Below the pieces are notes generated by a model. That model searched no databases. It saw only the letters and a program-made list of their open reading frames with translations, and was not told the DNA's origin. A stretch of 64,000 nucleotides of DNA from Rhizobium phaseoli. GTDB taxonomy: Bacteria > Pseudomonadota > Alphaproteobacteria > Rhizobiales > Rhizobiaceae. How positions within the stretch are numbered: the stretch's first letter is position 1; every line of letters begins with the position of its first letter. Location of the stretch: the NCBI RefSeq assembly GCF_003985125.1, contig NZ_ML133569.1, positions 248,001 to 312,000 on the forward strand. Direction: 5' to 3'. Positions 16,233 to 24,907 of the stretch are shown in pieces. The position numbers and the translations under genes were made by a program.

Positions 16233-17015
16233 ATGAAGATCAAGGATTATGCGGTCGATACCGCCCGCGCCGTCGCCTTCCTCAGCCGTCTTCCCATGCC
16301 GCCAGCGCTGTTCAACGGCTATGACGGCAGGCTCGGCCGTCTGGTGCGCGCCTTTCCCTTCGCCGGCCTTCTCATCGGCTTTGTCCCGGCCTTCGCCCTC
16401 CTCCTTCTTCTGGGCCTGCGCGCCGATCCACTGGTAGCCGCACTGGTCGCACTTGCCGTCCAGGCTCTTGTCACCGGCGCGCTGCACGAAGATGGTTTGG
16501 CGGATACGGCCGACGGCATCGGCGGTGGCAAGAGCCGTGAACAGAGCCTCATCATCATGAAGGACAGCCGGATCGGCACCTATGGCGCCATCGCGCTCAT
16601 TCTCTCCATCGCGATCCGCGCGGCAGCTCTTGCCGCCATCGTCCGCCATTCCTCACCTCTCGCAGCGGTCCTTACCATCCCCGCCGTCGCGGCGCTGAGC
16701 CGCGGCGCAATCGCCTGGCATTGGCAGCGGCTGCCGCCGGCAAAGGTCGATGGCGTGGCCGCCTCGACCGGTCAGCCGGATGAGGCGGCGATGCATTTTG
16801 CGCTCGTCGCAGCCGGTCTCCTCGCAGCACTTCTGATCTGGCCGGCCTTCGGCCTGTGGCCGCTCGTCGCCAGCCTGCTCGCCGCCGGCGCTGCAGGATT
16901 TGCCTGCACCGTCTTCATCCGCCGCCGGCTTGCCGGCCACACCGGCGACACGCTGGGGGCGACGCAGCAGATCTGCGAAATCGCCACTTTATGCGCCCTT
17001 GCCACGGCTCTTTGA
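16233..17015 (+). CDS. cobS: Adenosylcobinamide-GDP ribazoletransferase
   Basis: Start at ATG 16233 gives 260 residues beginning [20 protein letters not shown]. This membrane enzyme joins adenosylcobinamide-GDP to alpha-ribazole, the last step of cobalamin assembly. The acidic motif [17 protein letters not shown] at about residues 82-98 binds metal and nucleotide, and [10 protein letters not shown] follows. Five or more hydrophobic helices run to the C-terminus. It is divergent from cobT and followed after 18 bases by the DUF1289 gene. Confidence 0.95.
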   Translation: MKIKDYAVDTARAVAFLSRLPMPPALFNGYDGRLGRLVRAFPFAGLLIGFVPAFALLLLLGLRADPLVAALVALAVQALVTGALHEDGLADTADGIGGGKSREQSLIIMKDSRIGTYGAIALILSIAIRAAALAAIVRHSSPLAAVLTIPAVAALSRGAIAWHWQRLPPAKVDGVAASTGQPDEAAMHFALVAAGLLAALLIWPAFGLWPLVASLLAAGAAGFACTVFIRRRLAGHTGDTLGATQQICEIATLCALATAL

Positions 17016-17033
17016 AACTCCGATATATCCTCC

Positions 17034-17246
17034 ATGCAAACACCCTGCATTCACGTCTGCTCCATGGTTTCAGCCACCGGTTTTTGCGCCGGATGCGGCC
17101 GCACTCTTGAGGAAATCGGTGGCTGGATGAACTATACCGAGACCGAGCGCGGCGGGATCATGGCGCTGTTGCCGGCGAGGCTCGCAGCCGCCGCCACGAG
17201 GAGCCACATGGAAACAAGCCTCGCCGCGCGGCCGGAGCAGCCCTGA
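17034..17246 (+). CDS. DUF1289 domain protein (small cysteine-rich)
   Basis: The 70-residue protein begins with TPCIHVCSMV and GFCAGCGRTLEE, giving four cysteines in two pairs that probably bind zinc or iron-sulfur, followed by IGGWMNYTETERGGIMA, the DUF1289 signature. Its stop overlaps the start of the protease gene by one base. The family is widespread next to unrelated genes and its role is not known. Confidence 0.88.
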   Translation: MQTPCIHVCSMVSATGFCAGCGRTLEEIGGWMNYTETERGGIMALLPARLAAAATRSHMETSLAARPEQP

Positions 17247-17947
17247 TGATCCGTTTGACTGTCTTCCTCGTCATAATCGGCATCGGCCTTGCCGTGCTCA
17301 TCCTCAACAATGACACCAGCCGCATCCTCGGCCTGCAAAGCGACGATTTCGGCCGCGTCGTCTACCTGCTGCCGATCGCACTGATGCTGTCGGCCGGCAT
17401 CTGGGGAAGCCGGCGCAGCGTCGGCGAAACCATGCGCCAGATGATGATCTGGCTGGTGATCATCCTGGCGCTCGTCACCGTCTATCTCTATCGCCAGGAA
17501 GCGCTCGGCGTCGGCAACCGCGTGCTCGCCGGCCTCGTTCCCGGCCGCGCCGTCGTGGTCACGACGAGCGAGGGTGGCGAGGAAATCATCCTGCACAAGC
17601 TGTTGAACGGCCATTTCGAAGCCGACGTCAATGTCAATGGCCGACCGGTCGAGATGCTCGTCGACACCGGCTCCAGCATGGTCGCGCTCTCGCACGAGGA
17701 TGCCGAACGCATCGGCATCGATCTCACCGGCCTCACCTATTCGATGACGGTTATGACCGCCAACGGCCGCAGTCGCGCAGCCCCGATCACGCTCGACCAG
17801 GTGGCGATCGGTCCGATCGTCCGCAACAATGTTGCAGCCAGCGTCGCCGAGGACGGCCGGCTCGACCAGAGCCTGCTCGGCATGAGCTTCCTGGAAACCC
17901 TGGGCTCCATGCAGATGCAGACCGACGAACTGCGCCTGCGGGATTGA
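17246..17947 (+). CDS. Membrane-anchored retropepsin-like aspartic protease (TIGR02281 type)
   Basis: The 233-residue protein has two or three N-terminal membrane helices (residues 2-20, 33-48, 66-82) and a C-terminal single-lobe aspartic protease domain. The catalytic motif is EMLVDTGSSMVALS at about residues 133-146; the second flap region is SMTVMTANGRSRAAPITL and the hydrophobic loop is DQSLLGMSFLETL. As in retropepsins it should act as a dimer, here facing the periplasm. Targets are unknown. Confidence 0.85.
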   Translation: MIRLTVFLVIIGIGLAVLILNNDTSRILGLQSDDFGRVVYLLPIALMLSAGIWGSRRSVGETMRQMMIWLVIILALVTVYLYRQEALGVGNRVLAGLVPGRAVVVTTSEGGEEIILHKLLNGHFEADVNVNGRPVEMLVDTGSSMVALSHEDAERIGIDLTGLTYSMTVMTANGRSRAAPITLDQVAIGPIVRNNVAASVAEDGRLDQSLLGMSFLETLGSMQMQTDELRLRD

Positions 17948-17996
17948 GCCCCTGGCGTCGCAGGGCTCACCATCTGCCGCCTTCCGATAGCGGACC

Positions 17997-19279
17997 TCAC
18001 CCGCCCCGTCGGGTTTCGGCAGGCTCTCCATGCGGAGCGCCCGGAGCAGTTCGCCCGTCGATGAACCCGCCGAAAGCGCGGCCAAGAGGGCGAGCGACGC
18101 CGAGGTCAGCAACATCGCGAACAGCGTCGGAATTGCGCCGGCCTCGCGGAGAAACAGTCCGGCGATTGAAGCGATCAGCGCCCCGCCGGCGATCGACATG
18201 GCAGCGGCAAGGCCGGCGGCGGTGCCGGCGAGATTGGCGCGGACCTACATCACCCCCAGATTGGCGGCCGGAAAGGTCAAGCCATTGCCGATGCCGATGA
18301 ACATGCAGGGTCCGAAAAACGCCAGGATATGCGTGACGCCTGAGATCGACAGGGTCGGCCCCAGCAGCAGACCCATGCAGGTCGATAGGCGCGCAATGAC
18401 GAGCGTGATGCTGAGCGATCTTCCGGTCGATCGGGCAGCCAGATAGCTGCCCAGAATGAAGCCTGCGGGAACCATCCCCATGAATAAACCCAGTTTCGCG
18501 CTCGATCCGCCGAGCAATGGACCGACGGCCAAAGATGCACCTCCGAGGAAGATATAAAGAGTGGCGGTGGAGCAGGCCATGCACAGCGTATACGCGCAGA
18601 ACCGCGGCGAACTCAGGAGCTGCCGATAAGAGGCAAGATAATTGCCTCTCGGTCTCGACGCATGCCCGGCCGTTTCCTTCAGCTCGCGCATGGAAATCGC
18701 AAGGATGGCTGCGCCAAGCAGCGCGAGAGCGACGAAGATCGCCCGCCACCCAAACGCTTCGTCCAGGACGCCGCCGAGACTCGGACCGAGCATCGGGGCG
18801 ATTGCCCAACCCATGGCGGCATAGCCAATCCTGTTGACAGCCTGGCCTTCGCCCCCCGTCTCCTTGATGACGACAAGAGCGACGCAGAAACAGGCGGCGA
18901 TCGACGCCTGCATCACGCGAAACAACAGGAAAATGCCGATATTGGGAGCGAGCGCGCAGCCCATGGACGCGACGATGAAAATCGAAACGGCGATCAGCGC
19001 CACCGGCCGGCGTCCGTAGCGATCCGACATCGCGCCCGCGACAATTTCCGTCACGGCGTTGATGATCGCATAGCCCGCAATCGAAAGATTGACGAGGGCG
19101 AAATCGGCCCGAAACGTGGCAGCGATGTTTGGCAGCGCCGGCAGATATATGTTGACCGGCAATACCGATAGCGCCGTCAGCAGCAGGAGGATCGTGCGTC
19201 GGGGTGCCGCCGTCGATGTCGTGACCGTTTTCTCGGTCAGGCGGCTGCCGGAAGTCTGAACGGAATTATTGCCTGTCAT
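17997..19279 (-). pseudogene. Bcr/CflA-type MFS drug efflux transporter, interrupted by an in-frame amber codon
   Basis: From ATG 19279 the frame encodes a typical 12-helix MFS carrier: LSVLPVNIYLPALPNIAATF, the loop motif GAMSDRYGRRPVALI and GPSLGGVLDEAFGWR. After 344 codons a TAG (18245-18247) follows AANLGVM, yet the same frame continues at once with VRANLAGTAAGLAAAMS and the last helices, as in intact relatives. One base change from a sense codon such as TCG explains it. The 3' end also lacks an in-frame stop near the expected length; a TGA at 17997 is in another frame, so a second lesion is likely. The truncated product would lose the last two helices. Confidence 0.8.
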
Positions 19280-19346
19280 GGTCCTACCCGTCTTGTCAGC
19301 GAGATTTGTGGAGAGTCTGACGAGGCGCAACGCAAATTCAGGGCAC

Positions 19347-19389
19347 AAAAAAAGCCCCGTCAGGAGCTCGAACTACCGCGCATGGGGCT
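19347..19389 (-). terminator. Attenuator terminator upstream of the MFS gene
   Basis: On the minus strand AGCCCC (19384-19389) pairs with GGGGCT (19353-19358) and is followed by seven T (19347-19353). It lies 68 bases before the MFS start codon and after the leader peptide. Its left arm is also part of the alternative long hairpin 19378-19424, so the two structures exclude each other. Confidence 0.65.
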
Positions 19390-19424
19390 GATCGCCGGAT
19401 GGTTACACCATCCTGCCCATGCGC
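19378..19424 (-). promoter_or_regulatory. Candidate antiterminator hairpin over the leader-peptide stop codon
   Basis: Outer arms of 9 bases (19378-19386 and 19416-19424) and inner arms of 6 bases (GGATGG 19397-19402 with CCATCC 19408-19413) form a nested hairpin. The leader TAA is in its apical loop. The 5' arm on the minus strand is the coding end of the leader peptide; the 3' arm contains the left arm of the terminator. Confidence 0.6.
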
Positions 19425-19459
19425 TTTATCACCACGACAAGAACCATTGCGATCTTCAT
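19403..19459 (-). CDS. 18-residue leader peptide of the attenuator
   Basis: ATG 19459 to TAA 19403 encodes MKIAMVLVVVIKRMGRMV, rich in valine, isoleucine and leucine codons before a basic end. There is no Shine-Dalgarno sequence, but a candidate promoter places the transcript start about 2 bases upstream of the ATG, so it would be leaderless, as reported for the trpL leader in Sinorhizobium meliloti. Ribosome position on this peptide would decide between the two following hairpins. Confidence 0.5.
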   Translation of the reverse strand: MKIAMVLVVVIKRMGRMV

Positions 19460-19467
19460 GGCCGCTA

Positions 19468-19496
19468 TGGCTAGACGAATATTTCCACCCCGTCAA
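19468..19496 (-). promoter_or_regulatory. Candidate promoter for the leader transcript
   Basis: On the minus strand TTGACG (19491-19496) and TAGCCA (19468-19473) are separated by 17 bases. The -35 box matches the consensus at five of six positions and the -10 box is weak. It would start transcription near 19461. Confidence 0.35.
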
Positions 19497-19716
19497 CGTG
19501 AGGTTTCACCGCCCGTGGAAATGCAAGCCAGTCACCCCGTGCGACCAATGGCGCGATGCCACTTTACGGCACGGGCCGGATCTGTCACCTTCACCGGCAA
19601 AACAACAAGACCACAAAGAGCAAGAAGAAACTCCTAGTCTGGTGGCACCCCGCATGTTCGTTCGGCCATCGCTTCGGGCGATGGCTTTGACCAATGGGTG
19701 CGACAGGAGTTTCGCG

Positions 19717-20154
19717 ATGAATTCACTCTGGCCGATCATCGTCGGCGGCGTCTTGCCTGCCATTTTCTGGGGCATCACCGCCATCTTCCAGAAGCAGAGC
19801 GCCACGGCCGCTACCGGCTCCGCCGTCTATCTGATCGCCTTCGGCACGGCCTGTGCTTTCGCCGGCTTGATTGCGGCGCTGGTCTGGCGTCCCGCTCCCT
19901 GGAGCCTCGAGGGCCTTGGTTTGGCCGCGACCGCCGGCACCTGCTTCGCCCTCGGCACCGGCCTGATCAGCTTCGCGCTCTTCGCTTACGGCGTTCCCGT
20001 CTCGAAACTCGCGCCGATCTGGAGCTGCAACGTGCTGGTGACGCTCGCCATCGGCGCCCTTTACCTCGGCGAGGCCTCAGAGATCAACACAGGCAAGCTC
20101 GCCGCCGGCACCCTCCTCATTCTCTCAGGCGCTCTCCTCGTCAGCAGCGCCTGA
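19717..20154 (+). CDS. EamA/DMT-family half-size transporter
   Basis: ATG 19717 is preceded by AGGAG. The 145-residue protein has about five membrane helices (LWPIIVGGVLPAIFWGITAIF first) and the EamA-type end KLAPIWSCNVLVTLAIGALYLGE split by the proline-tryptophan turn. At half the usual length it should work as a dimer, like other single-repeat drug/metabolite transporters. It is divergent from the attenuator-controlled MFS gene. Substrate unknown. Confidence 0.82.
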   Translation: MNSLWPIIVGGVLPAIFWGITAIFQKQSATAATGSAVYLIAFGTACAFAGLIAALVWRPAPWSLEGLGLAATAGTCFALGTGLISFALFAYGVPVSKLAPIWSCNVLVTLAIGALYLGEASEINTGKLAAGTLLILSGALLVSSA

Positions 20155-20177
20155 GGGGAATGCGCAAGATAAGACAA

Positions 20178-20600
20178 TCAATAGGAGACAAGGACTTTGC
20201 CGATAATACGTCGCTGCCTTACAACCAGCGGAACCGCGATACCGAAATCGGACTCACCTAAAAAGATGTCGGCGGTAACTCGCCGGCCGGAAAAATCGAT
20301 GCGCGATCGCGAACCCCCGAAGGAACAGGGATCAGTCGAGCAATAGATGCGCAGTTCACCCCCCTTCAAGCCCGAAGACACCGTAATCGCGAGATGGACG
20401 GCGGAATTGGCATGGTCGACAAGGTCGCAAGAAACATCCGGGACGCATGATACCTCAGCAGAGATCGGCTCGTTTTGCCCAATGACCACGGCATAAGTAA
20501 CTTTGACGGGCGCTGCGGCCACGTACGACCGGCTTCCTTGTGGGTTTAAAAAGAGGAGCGCGGCAATCGCGAAGACTTCAAACACGCTGCTGGTGATCAT
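20178..20600 (-). CDS. Secreted protein of unknown function with two cysteine pairs
   Basis: I take ATG 20600 as start, with GGGGGCAGGGG just upstream. The 140-residue product begins with a hydrophobic segment, SSVFEVFAIAALLFLN, then a probable cleavage near SYVAAA. The mature part has four cysteines in two pairs (VSCVPDVSC and IYCSTDPC) and alternating beta-strand character. It is probably periplasmic with disulfides. The frame extends far upstream through the LysR gene, but that part is antisense noise. It is divergent from LysR, a common arrangement for a regulated target. Confidence 0.55.
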   Translation of the reverse strand: MITSSVFEVFAIAALLFLNPQGSRSYVAAAPVKVTYAVVIGQNEPISAEVSCVPDVSCDLVDHANSAVHLAITVSSGLKGGELRIYCSTDPCSFGGSRSRIDFSGRRVTADIFLGESDFGIAVPLVVRQRRIIGKVLVSY

Positions 20601-20729
20601 CCCCTGCCCCCGCGACCAGCAACGCTGGACATTTTTCGTGTTAAAATTGCGGCGCTTCCTAAACGCGGCCTGATTGCCGCCCGGTCCTCTTTGTTGATAT
20701 TCTACGCCCGCGCAATGCCGGAACCTGAC

Positions 20730-21665
20730 ATGACTCCACGACAACTGAAGACATTCCTTGCGGTCATCCGCCACGGAAACCTCACGCGCGCCGCTGCCGA
20801 GGTCAACCTCGCGCAGTCGAGCCTCAGCGACCAGATACAGGCGCTCGAAGAGGAATTCGGCGCCGAGCTGTTTGTCCGATCCCGGCAAGGCGTCGTCCCG
20901 ACGCCGGCAGGGGCAGCCCTGAAGGCCTATGCGGAAGAGATCTTGGCGCTGAATGGCGAGGCGAAGGACGCCGTCCGCTCGGCCGCCGGCAATGCCGAAC
21001 AATCCGTCATATTGGGCACGCTCGAAACCATCGCCGCTGAAAGGCTGGCACCCTGGCTCTCCCGCTTCCGTCGGCAGAATCCCGGCCTCGCTCTCAAACT
21101 CAAGGTTGGCGGCAGTGGCGAATTGCATGCGCAACTGCAGCACGGCTCGATCGACGTCGCCTTCACCTTCGATCGCGGCCATGAGGACGAGCGCTTCGCG
21201 ACGCGCCATATCTGCAGCGAACCGCTGGTGTTGATCGCGGGCCGCAACGCGCAGCTATCCTCATTTGACAGCCTGGCGGCGCTGAGCACCACCCACTTTG
21301 TGGCGACCGAAGCCGGCTGCGTCTATCGCTATTTGCTCGATACTGCCTTTGCCGAAGCGGGTGTGACGCCGCCGCCCATCGCAACGGAAGCAGACAGTAT
21401 CGCAACGATCATTCGCCTCGTTGCCTCCGGCACCGGCTATGGGCTCGTCCCGCGCCTCGCGATCGGGCTGTCTCCGGCGCGTAGCGATATCGTCGAATTG
21501 TCGTGGCCGGGCAAACCGCCAGCCGCTTCGCTGGTGATGACGTGGCGGCGCCGGCGCGTTCAGCCGCCAGCGCTCGCCCTTATCCTGCAGTCAGCAAGCG
21601 AACATCTCTCGCCGGTCAAACCAGCCGATGTCCGCCCTCGACATGCAGGATCGTGCCCGTCGTAA
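20730..21665 (+). CDS. LysR-family transcriptional regulator
   Basis: I choose ATG 20730, which gives the family-typical start TPRQLKTFLAVIRHGNLTRAA; earlier starts at 20715 and TTG 20691 are possible. The helix-turn-helix is EVNLAQSSLSDQIQALEEEFG, and ELFVRSRQGVVPTPAG follows. The effector domain runs from about residue 88 to 290. The 311-residue protein overlaps the converging SDR gene by 50 bases. Its likely target is the divergent secreted protein or itself. Confidence 0.88.
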   Translation: MTPRQLKTFLAVIRHGNLTRAAAEVNLAQSSLSDQIQALEEEFGAELFVRSRQGVVPTPAGAALKAYAEEILALNGEAKDAVRSAAGNAEQSVILGTLETIAAERLAPWLSRFRRQNPGLALKLKVGGSGELHAQLQHGSIDVAFTFDRGHEDERFATRHICSEPLVLIAGRNAQLSSFDSLAALSTTHFVATEAGCVYRYLLDTAFAEAGVTPPPIATEADSIATIIRLVASGTGYGLVPRLAIGLSPARSDIVELSWPGKPPAASLVMTWRRRRVQPPALALILQSASEHLSPVKPADVRPRHAGSCPS

Positions 21666-22353
21666 AGCCGTTGCCGATGAGAAAACGGATTGCGTCGGCA
21701 ATATCCTCCGGCTGCCCGACTCGGCCGGCCGGCAGGCGCTCCGCCATCGCGTCCAGCGTTGCTTGTTTGGCGTCGCCGGCGACAAAGCCCCAGATCGGCG
21801 TATCGACCCATCCGGGCGATACGGCATTGATGCGGATCGGAGCCAACTCGACGGCAAGCGCTCTCACCAGGCCTTCGAGCGCCGCGTTGACGGCTGCGAC
21901 CACCGAGCCACGCGCTGCCGGTCGATACGCGGCGACCCCCGAGGTATAAGTGATGGATCCCAGAGGCGACAGATGGGCGGCGCCATGTTTTGCCAGCAGC
22001 AGCGGTCCATAGAACTTGCTTTCGACCACCCGTTGCGCCGCCGCAAGCTCAATCGACGGCAGGAGCTGATAGGCGCCTTCGATATCGGCCGCCGTGCTGA
22101 CGATATGATCCAGCGGTTCGCCGTGCTGAAACAGCGCGGCGACCTCTTCCTCCCGGGTTATATCGACGGCACGTATCGCGAGTTTCGGATGGTCGCCGAG
22201 GTGGCGGCGGGCTGCCGCGAGCCTCTCCCGGCTGCGCCCCGCGATCGTCACCGAGGCTCCCTCGGCAAGCAGGCGCATGGCAAGCGCCAGTCCCATGCCG
22301 GAGCTGCCACCGACAATCAACACCTTCGCACCTTCAATCCTGATCGCAGTCAT
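21616..22353 (-). CDS. SDR-family oxidoreductase (atypical active site)
   Basis: ATG 22353 follows GGAG at the right distance and gives 245 residues. The nucleotide-binding motif is VLIVGGSSGMGLALAMRL at about residues 10-27, and NAVSPGWVDTPIWG and the C-terminal TGTILHVEGGHRLV are typical of classical SDRs. The usual catalytic YxxxK is not there: the segment reads TSGVAAYRPAARGS, with alanine where lysine is expected. Some SDR subfamilies share this. Substrate unknown. Confidence 0.82.
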   Translation of the reverse strand: MTAIRIEGAKVLIVGGSSGMGLALAMRLLAEGASVTIAGRSRERLAAARRHLGDHPKLAIRAVDITREEEVAALFQHGEPLDHIVSTAADIEGAYQLLPSIELAAAQRVVESKFYGPLLLAKHGAAHLSPLGSITYTSGVAAYRPAARGSVVAAVNAALEGLVRALAVELAPIRINAVSPGWVDTPIWGFVAGDAKQATLDAMAERLPAGRVGQPEDIADAIRFLIGNGFTTGTILHVEGGHRLV

Positions 22354-22459
22354 CTCGCATCTCCATTTGAATGAGAGAGCAGATGCCCCGGACGGCAGCG
22401 GAAGAAAAACGGAAGAAATCGATAGCGTCATCGGAGTTTCCGATGACGCACGGTCAGCG

Positions 22460-23221
22460 TCAGTTGCGCAGCCGGTAACCGGTCTTGAAGATCCAGCCGA
22501 GCGTGCCGAGGCAGATCGCCAGGAACACCGTGATCATCGCCAGGCTGGTCGCCGGATTGACATCGGCGATCCCGTAGAAGCTCCAGCGGAATCCGCTGAC
22601 GAGATAGAGGACCGGATTGAAGTGGCTGACTGCCTGCCAGAAGGGCGGCAGCATGTTGATCGAGTAGAAGCTGCCGCCGAGGAAGGTCAGGGGCGGCACC
22701 ACCAGCATCGGAATAAGATTCAGCTGCTCGAAATTGCCGGCCCAGATGCCGATCATGAAGCCGAACAGGCTGAAGGTGACGGCCGTCAGCAGGAAGAACA
22801 GGATCATCATGAAGGGATGCTCGATCCTGACGTCGACAAAAAGATTGGCGGTCAGCAGGATAATGAAACCGATGATCATCCCTTTGGTCGCCGCCGCCCC
22901 GACATAGCCGAGCAGGATTTCCGTCATCGCCACCGGCGCCGACAGCACCTCGTAGATCGTGCCGGTGAATTTCGGGAAATAGATGCCGAAGGAGCCGTTG
23001 CTGATGCACTGGCCGAGCAGCGTCAGCATGATCAGGCCGGGTGTGATAAAGGCGCCGTAGGAAACACCCTCCACTTCCTGTATGCGCGAGCCGATCGCCG
23101 CGCCGAAGACGATGAAATAGAGCGATGTCGAAATCACCGGCGAGATGACGCTCTGCAGCAGGGTGCGGCGCGTGCGCGCCATCTCGAAGAAATAGATCGA
23201 CTTGATTGCTTCGACGTTCAT
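22460..23221 (-). CDS. ABC-2 type exporter permease
   Basis: The 253-residue protein has six membrane helices and the ABC-2 pattern: an amphipathic N-terminus ([22 protein letters not shown]), [18 protein letters not shown], and [17 protein letters not shown] followed by [14 protein letters not shown]. It overlaps the ATPase gene by 4 bases. Together they form an exporter of the multidrug/antibiotic class. Its C-terminus is complete. Substrate cannot be told. Confidence 0.9.
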   Translation of the reverse strand: MNVEAIKSIYFFEMARTRRTLLQSVISPVISTSLYFIVFGAAIGSRIQEVEGVSYGAFITPGLIMLTLLGQCISNGSFGIYFPKFTGTIYEVLSAPVAMTEILLGYVGAAATKGMIIGFIILLTANLFVDVRIEHPFMMILFFLLTAVTFSLFGFMIGIWAGNFEQLNLIPMLVVPPLTFLGGSFYSINMLPPFWQAVSHFNPVLYLVSGFRWSFYGIADVNPATSLAMITVFLAICLGTLGWIFKTGYRLRN

Positions 23222-24144
23222 TTTGCCGCTCCCACCAGGGCCACGAAGATGTCTTCGAGCGAACTTTGCCGCGTCGACAGATCCTTGAAATGAATATTGT
23301 TCTCGCTCAGCCGGGTGAGCAGGGTCGCGATGCTCTCCTGCTCGTTATCGGCATCGAAATCATAGGTCAGCCGGCAGCCTTCGGCTTCCAGCGTCAATCC
23401 GTTGCCGGCAAAACAGTCCGGCAGCCGCTCGAGCGGTTCGGTGAGATCGAGGATGAGCTGCTTGCGGCCGAGCTTGGCCATCAGCGCCGCCTTGTCCTCG
23501 ACGAGCAGCAGTTGCCCGCCATTGATGACGCCGACCCGGTCGGCGATCTCCTCGGCCTCTTCGATATAATGTGTTGTCAGGATGATGGTGACACCGGAAG
23601 CCCGCAGCTGCTCGACGACATTCCACATATCCTTGCGCAGCGTCACGTCGACGCCGGCGGTTGGCTCGTCGAGGAAAAGGATCTCGGGCTCATGGGAGAG
23701 CGCCTTGGCGATCAGCACACGCCGCTTCATGCCGCCGGAGAGCTGGCGCAGCATGTTGTCCTTCTTGTCCCAGAGCGAGAGCGCTCGCAGCACCTTCTCG
23801 ATATGGGCGGGGTTGGCCTTCTTGCCGTGCAGCCCACGGGAAAAGCTCACCGTATTGAACACCGTCTCGAACTGATCGGTGGTCAGTTCCTGCGGCACAA
23901 GCCCGATCATGGAGCGCGTTGCGCGGAAATCCTTGACGACATCGTGACCGGCGACCAGCACCTGGCCGCCGCTCGGGTTGGCAATGCCGCAGATGATCGA
24001 GATCAGCGTCGTCTTGCCAGCGCCGTTCGGTCCGAGCAGCGCCAGGATCTCGCCCTTCTCCACATCGAGGTTGATGCCCTTCAGGGCCTCGAACCCATTG
24101 GCATAGGTCTTGGTCAGGTTCTGGACGGAAATAATGGGGGCCAT
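23218..24144 (-). CDS. ABC exporter ATP-binding protein
   Basis: ATG 24144 starts [20 protein letters not shown], which is the natural beginning of the domain (308 residues). Motifs in order are Walker [10 protein letters not shown] at about residue 37-45, the Q-loop GLVPQE, signature [15 protein letters not shown], Walker [13 protein letters not shown] and the switch histidine in [11 protein letters not shown]. The C-terminal 80 residues are an accessory domain typical of DrrA/NodI-like exporters. It is co-translated with the permease. Confidence 0.92.
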   Translation of the reverse strand: MAPIISVQNLTKTYANGFEALKGINLDVEKGEILALLGPNGAGKTTLISIICGIANPSGGQVLVAGHDVVKDFRATRSMIGLVPQELTTDQFETVFNTVSFSRGLHGKKANPAHIEKVLRALSLWDKKDNMLRQLSGGMKRRVLIAKALSHEPEILFLDEPTAGVDVTLRKDMWNVVEQLRASGVTIILTTHYIEEAEEIADRVGVINGGQLLLVEDKAALMAKLGRKQLILDLTEPLERLPDCFAGNGLTLEAEGCRLTYDFDADNEQESIATLLTRLSENNIHFKDLSTRQSSLEDIFVALVGAAK

Positions 24145-24427
24145 GCGGAACTCTTGTGGATTCTCGAAGTATTTCGGCCCGCTATATAGTTCGTCTGTGT
24201 CGGTTTGACATCCTTCGGGAACGTGAACACTGCATTCACGCAGCACCAACACCGTTCCAAGGATAACCACGTCTCCGACCAGTGACGTGCCCCTAGCTAG
24301 CTCTCAGCTATTGTCTCGACAATCGCACCTGGACGTCGTTGGCAAGTCCATCGGCTACGGATTCGGCCCGGACCTATCGGCTCCCTGAGTATGCTTCCGC
24401 TGAAGATCGGCGTCTTGATCTGTACCT

Positions 24428-24907
24428 TCATCCGGCCGCAAAGGCGCTCAGTTTTTCGCCGGACAGGCGGTAGCGGACCCACTCCTTCATAGGCTGGGCG
24501 CCGATCGCCTCATAGACCTTGATGGTAGGCTCGTTCCAGTCAAGCACGCTCCATTCGAACCGGCCGCAATTGTTTTCCAGCGCGATTTCAGCAAGGCGCC
24601 GCAGCAATGCCTTTCCGGCGCCGAGGCCGCGGGCCGTCGGCGTCACGTATAGATCCTCAAGATAAACGCCCTTCCTGGCTTGCCAAGTCGAATAGTTGAA
24701 GAACCAGATGGCCGAACCAATCGCCTCACCATCCTTCTCGCAGATCAGAGCATGCGTGACTGATCCCTCGCCAAAAAGAGATTCGGTCAGCGTCTCGATA
24801 GTCGCTTCGACCTCGTGCTCAGCCCTCTCGTAGACGGCCAACTCCCGGATGAACCTCAGGATCGTCGCCGCATCAGCGCGCACCGCGTCGCGAATCTTTA
24901 AAGTCAT
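24428..24907 (-). CDS. GNAT-family N-acetyltransferase
   Basis: From ATG 24907 the protein has 159 residues starting TLKIRDAVRADAATILRFIREL. The acetyl-CoA motif is YVTPTARGLGAGKALLRRL at about residues 88-106, and FEWSVLDWNEPTIKVYEAIGA is the beta-6/alpha-4 region. The pattern is close to diamine (spermidine/thialysine-type) acetyltransferases. It stands alone, 240 bases from the exporter operon. Confidence 0.87.
   Translation of the reverse strand: MTLKIRDAVRADAATILRFIRELAVYERAEHEVEATIETLTESLFGEGSVTHALICEKDGEAIGSAIWFFNYSTWQARKGVYLEDLYVTPTARGLGAGKALLRRLAEIALENNCGRFEWSVLDWNEPTIKVYEAIGAQPMKEWVRYRLSGEKLSAFAAG

Noticed and set aside
17132..18199. 355-codon minus-strand frame
   Set aside because: Its first 65 codons are the lost C-terminus of the MFS transporter; the rest is antisense to the aspartic protease gene.
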